From NCBI GenBank assembly GCA_029224185.1, contig CM055200.1, forward strand, positions 9,936,670-10,000,669: a stretch of 64,000 nt of DNA, written 5' to 3'. Position 1 is the stretch's first letter. Every line of letters starts with the position of its first letter. Positions 33,501 through 40,921 of the stretch are shown piece after piece. Position numbers and translations under genes: made by a program. Source of the DNA: Karalla daura. Lineage: Eukaryota > Chordata > Actinopteri > Chaetodontiformes > Leiognathidae. Under the pieces are notes generated by a model. It did no database searches, was not told the origin of the DNA, and saw nothing but the letters and a program-made list of their open reading frames with translations.

Positions 33501-35913
33501 AAGAATCCTTTGGCTTCCTTTTGGGGACTCTGGGTGTTGGTGCTGCTCGGAGGGCCTCACTGTACAGACGTTTTGCTGGCTGTGATGGTGCTGCTGGTTG
33601 TTGTGGTACAGCCTCAGGTGTTACAGCCTGTGTTGGTGTGGCCTCTGGCTGACTCTGGATGGTCCTGTCTCTAGAGACTGCCTCAGTCTTCTTCGGTGCA
33701 GGGCCTGCTCGTTGTTCCTCCTTTTTAGGGGTGGGAGGGCGCACTGAAGAATCCTTTGGCTTCCTTTTGGGGACTCTGGGTGTTGGTGCTGCTCGGAGGG
33801 CCTCACTGTACAGACGTTTTGCTGGCTGTGATGGTGCTGCTGGTTGTTGTGGTACAGCCTCAGGTGTTACAGCCTGTGTTGGTGTGGCCTCTGGCTGACT
33901 CTGGATGGTCCTGTCTCTAGAGTCTGCCTCAGTCTTCTTCGGTGCAGGGCCTGCTCGTTGTTCCTCCTTTTTAGGGGTGGGAGGGCGCACTGAAGAATCC
34001 TTTGGCTTCCTTTTGGGGACTCTTGGTGTTGGTGCTGCTCGGAGGGCCTCACTGTACAGACGTTTTGCTGGCTGTGATGGTGCTGCTGGTTGTTGTGGTA
34101 CAGCCTCAGGTGTTACAGCCTGTGTTGGTGTGGCCTCTGGCTGACTCTGGATGGTCCTATCTCTAGAGTCTGCCTCAGTCTTCTTCAGTGCAGGGCCTGC
34201 TCGTTGTTCCTTCTTTTTAGGGGTGGGAGGGCGCACTGAAGAATCCTTTGGCTTCCTTTTGGGGACTCTGGGTGTTGGTGCTGCTCGGAGGGCCTCACTG
34301 TACAGACGTTTTGCTGGCTGTGATGGTGCTGCTGGTTGTTGTGGTACAGCCTCAGGTGTTACAGCCTGTGTTGGTGTGGCCTCTGGCTGACTCTGGATGG
34401 TCCTGTCTCTAGAGTCTGCCTCAGTCTTCTTCGGTGCAGGGCCTGCTCGTTGTTCCTTCTTTTTAGGAGTGGGAGGGCGCACTGAAGAATTCTTTGGCTT
34501 CCTTTTGGGGACTCTGGGTGTTGGTGCTGCTCGGAGGGCCTCACTGTACAGACGTTTTGCTGGCTGTGATGGTGCTGCTGGTTGTTGTGGTACAGCCTCA
34601 GGTGTTACAGCCTGTGTTGGTGTGGCCTCTGGCTGACTCTGGATGGTCCTGTCTCTAGAGTCTGCCTCAGTCTTCTTCGGTGCAGGGCCTGCTCGTTGTT
34701 CCTTCTTTTTAGGGGTGGGAGGGCGCACTGAAGAATCCTTTGGCTTCCTTTTGGGGACTCTGGGTGTTGGTGCTGCTCGGAGGGCCTCACTGTACAGACG
34801 TTTTGCTGGCTGTGATGGTGCTGCTGGTTGTTGTGGTACAGCCTCAGGTGTTACAGCCTGTGTTGGTGTGGCCTCTGGCTGACTCTGGATGGTCCTGTCT
34901 CTAGAGACTGCCTCAGTCTTCTTCGGTGCAGGGCCTGCTCGTTGTTCCTCCTTTTTAGGGGTGGGAGGGCGCACTGATGAATCCTTTGGCTTCCTTTTGG
35001 GGACTCTGGGTGTTGGTGCTGCTCGGAGGGCCTCACTGTACAGACGTTTTGCTGGCTGTGATGGTGCTGCTGGTTGTTGTGGTACAGCCTCAGGTGTTAC
35101 AGCCTGTGTTGGTGTGGCCTCTGGCTGACTCTGGATGGTCCTGTCTCTAGAGTCTGCCTCAGTCTTCTTCGGTGCAGGGCCTGCTCGTTGTTCCTTCTTT
35201 TTAGGGGTGGGAGGGCGCACTGAAGAATCCTTTGGCTTCCTTTTGGGGACTCTTGGTGTTGGTGCTGCTCGGAGGGCCTCACTGTACAGACGTTTTGCTG
35301 GCTGTGATGGAGCTGCTGGTTGTTGTGGTACAGCCTCAGGTGTTACAGCCTGTGTCGATGCAGCCTCCGGCTTTTCTGTGGGGACTCTATGTATTGGTCC
35401 TGCTCGGAGAGCCTCGCTGTACGGCACTGAAACAACTTCTGGCTTTCCTTTGGGGACTCTATGTGTTGGTACTACCCGGAGAGCCTCGCTGTACAGTTGT
35501 TTTGCTGGCTGTGATGGTGCATCCTTAGGTTTGCCAGAAGTGCCGGAAGTACCCTCACCCTTTCGGATGATGTAAAATGGTGCCATTTTCTGTGGAGCAT
35601 CACAAGCCTGTCCTCTTGCACCTGATGATGGACCTGCTTGTTGAAACGAGTTTCTAAAGACGCGACAAGGGGGCCTTGACTGTCTTTGGGTTGCGTTTGC
35701 ACCTCGCTTCTCTGCTCCATCCTTTGTCAACCGGGCTTTTGTGGTGGTCTGTGCCCAGCAGTTTGTAGGATTAACAGACTGCTGATATTTAGAGCCTGGT
35801 TTTCCATACATATATGTCTCGTTCTCCTGTTGGAGATCTGAAACCCTCTCATTCCAGGAATGGGAGAAGAACTCCTTGTTCAGTGGGGTAAACACTCGCT
35901 TTCCCTTACTCAT
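30589..35913 (-). CDS. unrecognised repetitive Pro/Lys/Ala-rich protein (coding minisatellite)
   Basis: I do not recognise this gene. A single uninterrupted frame encodes 1774 aa. Residues 1-199 are mostly unique (start MSKGKRVFTPLNKEFF) but include two degenerate short copies around YSEALR..P..RVP..KPE. Residues 200-1675 are 18 tandem 82-residue units. Residues 1676-1730 are a diverged partial unit, and 1731-1774 are a basic tail ending KKERKVVLRSLAG. Each unit is about one fifth proline and carries about 17 Lys/Arg against 8 Asp/Glu. It contains an NLS-like PKRKPK and a TPKK motif of the type known from histone H1 and CDK sites. It should be disordered, and a nuclear or nucleic-acid-binding role is inference only. 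No signal peptide or membrane segment is seen. The start is the first ATG of the frame (context AAACA). Expression and introns cannot be judged. Confidence 0.7.
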   Translation of the reverse strand: MSKGKRVFTPLNKEFFSHSWNERVSDLQQENETYMYGKPGSKYQQSVNPTNCWAQTTTKARLTKDGAEKRGANATQRQSRPPCRVFRNSFQQAGPSSGARGQACDAPQKMAPFYIIRKGEGTSGTSGKPKDAPSQPAKQLYSEALRVVPTHRVPKGKPEVVSVPYSEALRAGPIHRVPTEKPEAASTQAVTPEAVPQQPAAPSQPAKRLYSEALRAAPTPRVPKRKPKDSSVRPPTPKKKEQRAGPAPKKTEADSRDRTIQSQPEATPTQAVTPEAVPQQPAAPSQPAKRLYSEALRAAPTPRVPKRKPKDSSVRPPTPKKEEQRAGPAPKKTEAVSRDRTIQSQPEATPTQAVTPEAVPQQPAAPSQPAKRLYSEALRAAPTPRVPKRKPKDSSVRPPTPKKKEQRAGPAPKKTEADSRDRTIQSQPEATPTQAVTPEAVPQQPAAPSQPAKRLYSEALRAAPTPRVPKRKPKNSSVRPPTPKKKEQRAGPAPKKTEADSRDRTIQSQPEATPTQAVTPEAVPQQPAAPSQPAKRLYSEALRAAPTPRVPKRKPKDSSVRPPTPKKKEQRAGPALKKTEADSRDRTIQSQPEATPTQAVTPEAVPQQPAAPSQPAKRLYSEALRAAPTPRVPKRKPKDSSVRPPTPKKEEQRAGPAPKKTEADSRDRTIQSQPEATPTQAVTPEAVPQQPAAPSQPAKRLYSEALRAAPTPRVPKRKPKDSSVRPPTPKKEEQRAGPAPKKTEAVSRDRTIQSQPEATPTQAVTPEAVPQQPAAPSQPAKRLYSEALRAAPTPRVPKRKPKDSSVRPPTPKKKEQRAGPAPKKTEADSRDRTIQSQPEATPTQAVTPEAVPQQPAAPSQPAKRLYSEALRAAPTPRVPKRKPKNSSVRPPTPKKKEQRAGPAPKKTEADSRDRTIQSQPEATPTQAVTPEAVPQQPAAPSQPAKRLYSEALRAAPTPRVPKRKPKDSSVRPPTPKKKEQRAGPALKKTEADSRDRTIQSQPEATPTQAVTPEAVPQQPAAPSQPAKRLYSEALRAAPTPRVPKRKPKDSSVRPPTPKKKEQRAGPAPKKTEADSRDRTIQSQPEATPTQAVTPEAVPQQPAAPSQPAKRLYSEALRAAPTPRVPKRKPKDSSVRPPTPKKEEQRAGPAPKKTEAVSRDRTIQSQPEATPTQAVTPEAVPQQPAAPSQPAKRLYSEALRAAPTPRVPKRKPKDSSVRPPTPKKKEQRAGPAPKKTEADSRDRTIQSQPEATPTQAVTPEAVPQQPAAPSQPAKRLYSEALRAAPTPRVPKRKPKDSSVRPPTPKKKEQRAGPAPKKTEADSRDRTIQSQPEATPTQAVTPEAVPQQPAAPSQPAKRLYSEALRAAPTPRVPKRKPKDSSVRPPTPKKKDQRAGPAPKKTEAVSRDRTIQSQPEATPTQAVTPEAVPQQPAAPSQPAKRLYSEALRAAPTPRVPKRKPKDSSVRPPTPKKKEQRAGPAPKKTEAVSRDRTIQSQPEATPTQAVTPEAVPQQPATPSQPAKRLYSEALRAAPTPRVPKRKPKDSSVRPPTPKKKEQRAGPAPKKTEAVSRDRTIQSQPEATPTQAVTPEAVPQQPAAPSQPAKRLYSEALRAAPTPRVPKRKPKDSSVRPPTPKKKGQRAGPAPKKTEAVSRDRTIQSQPEATPTQAVTPEAVPQQPATPSQPAKRLYSEALRAAPTPRVPKRKPEASSVLPPTPEKKEQQSGPALKTSDRQGETNAVQTSCDQVAGVAAGEQQLETVKQKARKKERKVVLRSLAG
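30724..35316 (-). repeat. 246-bp tandem repeat array, 18 full units plus partial
   Basis: Full units run from 35316 down to 30889 in exact 246-base steps, and a partial, diverged unit covers 30888-30724. Every unit keeps the frame (246 = 3 x 82). Variants at a few sites (Asp/Val, Lys/Glu, Asp/Asn, Pro/Leu, Ala/Thr) label the units and reveal a five-unit higher-order period of 1230 bases. Confidence 0.98.
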
Positions 35914-35933
35914 TGTTTTAAAGTTTTCTTTCT

Positions 35934-35988
35934 CTTTACCTACTATACCTTTACCTGCTATACCTGCTTTACCTGCTATACTCGCTTG
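35934..35988. repeat. short tandem repeat just upstream of the repeat gene
   Basis: Repeats of TTTACCTGCTATACCTGC-like words (three to four imperfect copies) lie 20-75 bases upstream of the ATG of the large frame, where its leader would be. Confidence 0.7.
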
Positions 35989-37472
35989 CCCCTCTGCTCT
36001 GTGGACACTTGCCTCTGTGGTGACAGCGTACGGTACTGGTCTGTTTATTCCTGCCCCCCTTTACAAGTTTTTTTTTCAGACCTTTGATCCATCCTTTGAT
36101 CTATGCCTCAAAGGCATGGAATGTTGCTATGTCATAGATGGAAGCCCAGCTAAACATCCTTTTGAATGTACTCCATTCCTTTGATATTCAAATAATAACA
36201 AAATTCAGTGCACCACTTCCACAAAGATGATCCACAATGATGATTTGATCCATCCCAATAACTAATATATCTTCAGAAGAGGATGGCACAGAATAGCCAA
36301 ATGGCATTAAAGGGGCACTAGAAGGAGGAATGAAAAGGGGTGGGGGAGTCTGAAGGGGACAATGCCAAGGCTTTCCAGTATTAGCAATGGCATTAGCACC
36401 GTACATAACTGCAAAATGCAATTCCTTTCTAGTTTTTGAGGTATAACTTGACAATAACAACAGCCTGCTCTTCCAGCATTGAGAATGTAAGCAAACTATT
36501 GAATGACAGAAAACAGGCTTTCCCTTCTATGAGTTGCCCTTTCCAATATTTGTCATAAAAATGTGCTGTGAAACACAAAAGTTGTGTTGAGAGATGATGC
36601 AGGACCGCGTGTTGCCGAGCATATGAGTGCTGCAGTTGCTGCATTTCAGACACAAGGGGGAGATATTTCAACTCACACCGGGGGGGGTGGAAATGATAAG
36701 TGAATACACATTCCCTTCTATATCATTTTCCTTGAAGGACTGGACAAAGATGTCTGTATATTTAATTTCTGTATATTTAAAAAAAATGCAGAGTGTTTTA
36801 AATTAATTGCTTGCTAGGAAAAAAATAGAAATTGTCCTTACGAATAATAACGCCAATATTTTTTGTGCCTAAATGTTTAGATACTTTAGATTTAGATTTA
36901 GTTAATGAATAGAGTATATATTCATTAAGTATGACCTTCATTTCTTGCTGGTAGCTCTAGTCTAGCACTTGTATGTAACCTTTTATTAGTTACAAATTCA
37001 ATAATACTTTGTGTTAATCCTTGTGCCCAAAGATTAGTTTTATGTTTAACAATTATAGGGACCCAGAAGTGATTCAGAAACATTTATATTTAGAAATAGA
37101 TTAAATGAACATTCCTGTTTTGTCAATTGGACACTTCAATTAACCATTTCCACATATTTTCCTGATATTTGACTCATCGTGCACTCATGGAAAGTTGTCA
37201 CACATGATCACAAAAATGTGCAAGTTAAAGATAAAACCAATTATTCCTCACTATATGTTGACCTACATTCAATACACAATTTTAACATCATTTCATCATA
37301 CCAATGTTTGGTAATTACAAACTGATACAGCACAACTCCTCAATATTAGCAAATTGTAAACGTATAAAAGTATAAAAGGTCTGCCTCGGGTTGTAGAGCA
37401 CAGATAACAGACACCAATGTTCCACCATGTCATTTATCCTGTCTGAATTTTACGATCATTAGGTTTCATGTG
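35989..37472. other. intergenic region between repeat gene and cox5b
   Basis: Mostly AT-rich with no recognised gene. The part at 36188-36671 has two overlapping - strand frames (see separate entry). From 36700 to 37330 it is plain AT-rich DNA. Confidence 0.6.
36188..36671 (-). pseudogene. possible decayed coding fragment, unrecognised
   Basis: Two - strand frames of 80 codons (36671-36429) and 90 codons (36460-36188) overlap by about 30 bases in different phases. A single frameshift would connect them. Composition looks protein-like (for example CFTAHFYDKYWKGQL and ELHFAVMYGANAIANTGKPW), but I recognise no family. It could equally be chance, or an exon pair of an unknown gene. Confidence 0.2.
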
Positions 37473-37507
37473 ATTGGTCAGCGTGCCCTCGTGCCTGCTC
37501 TCATTGG
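37473..37507 (-). promoter_or_regulatory. paired inverted CCAAT boxes of cox5b promoter
   Basis: ATTGG (inverted CCAAT, NF-Y type) lies at 37473-37477 and 37503-37507, exactly 30 bases apart or about three helical turns. They are about 110-140 bases upstream of the cox5b ATG, in a GC-rich, TATA-less context. This spacing is typical of NF-Y-driven housekeeping promoters. Confidence 0.6.
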
Positions 37508-37615
37508 TCCTCGCGGCTGTCAGTCAGGCGGCAGCTGCTGCGGGGTCATTTCAGTCCAGTGTCAGAGTCGTGTCGGGTCACTTTCGGTACCTGTGTAGGC
37601 TGTAGTGTGATAATA

Positions 37616-39654
37616 ATGGCTGGCCGACTTCTCCTGCTTCGGGCTTGTACGAGAACATTGCAGCTGAGGAGCAATGTGGTGGCGAGACCGGTGGTCCGGG
37701 CCGTGGCGACGGAGAAAGGTGAGAGTTTATTCCGGACCCCCCGGGGCTCCGCGGCCACGTCCCATGATCCACAAGCTAAGTTGAAGCCTTGTTATTTCCA
37801 GATTTTAAACCAAACTGTTTGGGTTACCTCCCCCTCCTGTATTCATTATACCCAGATGATTAACACGCAGTCAGAGTAGTCTAACAATAAGTTTGTGTCG
37901 ACTTTAAGTCTTATCAACATGTCGCCGAGTTTTTGATAAATGTGACTACCACATTTGGATCAAATAATGAAGGTCATTGGGACTCTGCCTGCACGGAGAG
38001 GCCCGTCATAGACCCACCTCCGCTGGCAGCAAGGCGGGGTCTGGGCAGGTGCCAGCCAGGGCACTGATAGGGACAGAGCAGCAGGGTGCAGGCTCTGCTG
38101 CAGACGCGCTCTCTCTCGCTGCTCCATGCACACTGAGCCACAGCACCGCAGGAGGAACCAAGAGTTAAAACAACTCTTTCAGTTCTGCCACATTGGATGT
38201 CAGTCTGTCCCTGGTCAGAGGTGTGCTTGCCCTTCATCTGCCTCCATCTGAGCCATCCTCTAAGAGTGAAAAAGTCTTACACTTTGTTGGTATTCAAACA
38301 CTGAACAAATAGTTTGACTGCAAAAGTATAGCGTATTTATGGTGAATAATTGGGCGTCAGCATTACATATTGTGACCAAAGGTATATTTTAATAAAACGT
38401 ATTCTAATGTATTCTTAGAAGCTTTGTTCCAACATCAGCATCTGTCCACTCTCTGTCTACATCCAAACCATCTCAGTCTGGCCTCTCTGACCTTATATCT
38501 CTCTGACCTATCATACGCCGATCCTATTCATCCTCCCAAAGAGAACATTTGAGTTTCCGCTACCTCCAGCTCTGCCTGCAACACTGCTAGTTTCACCACT
38601 GTCTTACGCCACCTTTCACTCCATTTCTGCTTCCTCTTTTGCCACTCCTGACACTCCTCTCCTCCCTTTCCAACCTCTTTTCCACACTCGGTTACTCTGG
38701 ACCCTTGACTGTAGATGCTTTAAATCCTGAATGCCTCTCACTTCCTCATTCATGCATTTCAAAAAGTGATGTAATATACGAGAGCAAAGCCGGCCATATC
38801 ATACCCTCTCTGAAATAGTTTGCATGCATCCTTTCTCCATCTAGCATTCAATTATGAGTAAATAAAAACATGACAACATGGCGGCATTTTGGTGACGTTT
38901 CAGGTGAAATCCTCAGTATGACTCTAACACAAAAGGTTGGATGTGCACAGTATGCACTCCTTAGCTGTATTGCTCTGTTACCACTCCATTTGGGGGAAAG
39001 TTGCTAAATGTTTTTTTTTTAGCAGGGTGCGATAATTCGCGTGAATGCCATGAAAATTCAGCAAAAGGCCTGATGTGTGGTTGCCAGATAAACATGATAG
39101 GATTATAAGAGGGCCTGAGGCGTATCTGTTGAAACCAGTGCTCCACAGCTTGTGTGTTCACACCAGGGAGCACCTTGGAGATGTGACCGTTACATAACCT
39201 GTCTCCTCTCAGGAGTGCCAACGGATGACGAGCAGGCCACCGGACTGGAGCGACGTGCCCTGCAGGCCTTCAAACAGGGCAAGGTAGCTCACCGTTTAAT
39301 GCACCTTCTGCCTGGCAGCTTCAGCTTAAAGCTGACATAAACTACTTTGTCGACTCCCACAGGATCCCTACAGTATTCTGAAGCCCAAGCAGTATGCAGG
39401 GACCAAGGAGGACCCACACATCGTGCCTGGCATTGGGAAAAAGAGGATGGTGGGCTGTCTCTGTAAGTCATGGACACTCTCTGGTCTTTTATCAGTCTGT
39501 GTGTTACAAAGCTGCTCAACCATGACATGATGTCCCTGCAGGCGAGGAAGACAACACTGCTATCGTGTGGTTCTGGCTCCACGAGGGACCCTCCCAGCGC
39601 TGTCCGTCCTGTGGGTCCCACTACCAGCTCGTGCACCATGACCCGCCAAAATAA
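37616..39654 (+). CDS. cox5b: cytochrome c oxidase subunit 5B, mitochondrial
   Basis: Nuclear-encoded zinc-binding subunit of respiratory complex IV on the matrix side of the inner mitochondrial membrane. Coding exons are 37616-37718, 39213-39283, 39363-39462 and 39542-39654, giving 128 aa (human 129). The first exon is an Arg-rich mitochondrial presequence (MAGRLLLLRACTRTLQLRSN). The mature part begins near GVPTDDEQATGLERRALQAF and includes DPHIVPGIGKKRMVGCLCEE and IVWFWLHEG. The four zinc-ligand cysteines are present as GCLC and CPSC. The AATAAA at 39650-39655 overlaps the stop codon by chance, and a more likely ATTAAA signal follows at 39770. Confidence 0.97.
37719..39212 (+). other. first intron of cox5b
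   Basis: A 1.5 kb intron with donor GTGAGA and acceptor CTCTCAG. No other exon or repeat is evident. Confidence 0.8.
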
Positions 39655-39769
39655 AAGCCAGATGCTAAAAGCAGCGCAGCCCAGCAGCAGCAGCATAGAT
39701 ATCCGTCCCTGCCTCCAGTGTGGCCGTATACTTCAATGTGTGCATATCATTCAACATGTACAGTTTATC

Positions 39770-39775
39770 ATTAAA
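39770..39775 (+). terminator. cox5b polyadenylation signal candidate
   Basis: ATTAAA lies about 115 bases after the stop codon and is followed by a TGTG-containing stretch, which is suitable for a short 3' untranslated region. Confidence 0.5.
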
Positions 39776-40921
39776 ATGTAAAGATCGGCTGAACTGTGGT
39801 GAGAGAAATCTGTTGTCAGCATGTTCCAGGTGCGGGACGCTCATCACACAGTAACCATACTGTTCCACATTTCTTCTAACCAGTGTCCAGAGTTTTCATG
39901 GCAGGACACACACATACTGGCAGTTTAAGAGTGTCCCACCAATGCAACTATGTTCTTGAACTATGTGAGGACACTAAAGCACCAGGATAAACACCATATA
40001 GACACACTCACATTGCTCACTGATGCTCGACCTCCAGTAGTCCACAAATAGGTTGAGATTTTTCATATCCGAATTACCTTAAGGAGAAGCGTGTTTCGAT
40101 AAAGAATAAGTTGCAGCTGATGATCCAGAGGATAGGAAGTCCCTTCGCATCAGGACCGTATCTTAAAAATAACTTCCCACCATCTCAGTGGCTGTATTGT
40201 GTTTTTATTTGTGGACTGTTTTAAGGCTTACAGCCGAGAAAATAACACTCGCGATCTAAGCAAGCGCTTCACACTGCGCTCAATCAAATGTTACAACAGA
40301 AACCTGTGTCAAACACACAGGGAGCCAGCTGTTAAAGTGTCTCGGTTTCAAACACTAAATGCATGGAGGGTGGTAAGCACAACGGCATCAACTCCTGTAA
40401 AATACAGTGATTCACTGCAGCGGCCGGGCAGCAGCTTCCAGCTGGATGTGACATATTATTATTCAGACCCTGTGGGAGGGGTTGATTTCAGGTTGCTCAC
40501 AACCTGTGTTTCTGATGCCCCCCCCCACACCAACACTGAGCTGACAGAAGCATATCAGTATTACCGTGAGGTCTACGTTACTGCACACCATTCTATTTCA
40601 CAGGCGTTTATGTTGCTGTATGCATGCCCTATGTTGTAGATACCAGTAGTTTGCTTTGTCATACTCATATATCTAAACATGAATAAAAGCGTATCTACAA
40701 GAGCAATATCAAATGTAATTAGTTGTTGTAGCAGGGCCTCAAATACTGTGATGGCATGGAAATAAAAAAGCAGGAAACCCATAGTGAAAAATAATGTCAG
40801 AGTCTCGACATCCATTAAGTTCCGGGTGTCGTACGGTCGCCTCGTCCTAACTTCTAGCAGTCCGGGAATGTGGCTTGTCACCAGAGTTCGTACAAAGAGT
40901 CTGGGTCTGTTATGTGTTTGT
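39776..40921. other. convergent intergenic region including herc4 3' untranslated sequence
   Basis: cox5b (+) and herc4 (-) converge here. TTTATT at 40204-40209 is AATAAA on the - strand, about 715 bases beyond the herc4 stop, and may end its transcript. A 146-codon + frame at 40199-40639 has no family resemblance. Confidence 0.5.

Noticed and set aside
30724..35316. Regularly spaced repeats that could suggest a CRISPR-like array
   Set aside because: The whole 246-base unit is repeated with no unique spacers, in vertebrate DNA and in frame. It is a coding minisatellite.
30953..35374. Eighteen + strand frames of 79 codons, one per 246-bp unit
   Set aside because: They are antisense shadows of the repeat array. 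Each is bounded by stops at the same place in every unit, and the - strand frame runs through all of them.
39650..39655. AATAAA overlapping the cox5b stop codon as polyadenylation signal
   Set aside because: Cleavage 10-30 bases later would leave almost no 3' untranslated region. A better-placed ATTAAA follows at 39770.
40199..40639. 146-codon + strand frame between cox5b and herc4
   Set aside because: No resemblance to known proteins. It overlaps the probable herc4 3' untranslated region and looks fortuitous.
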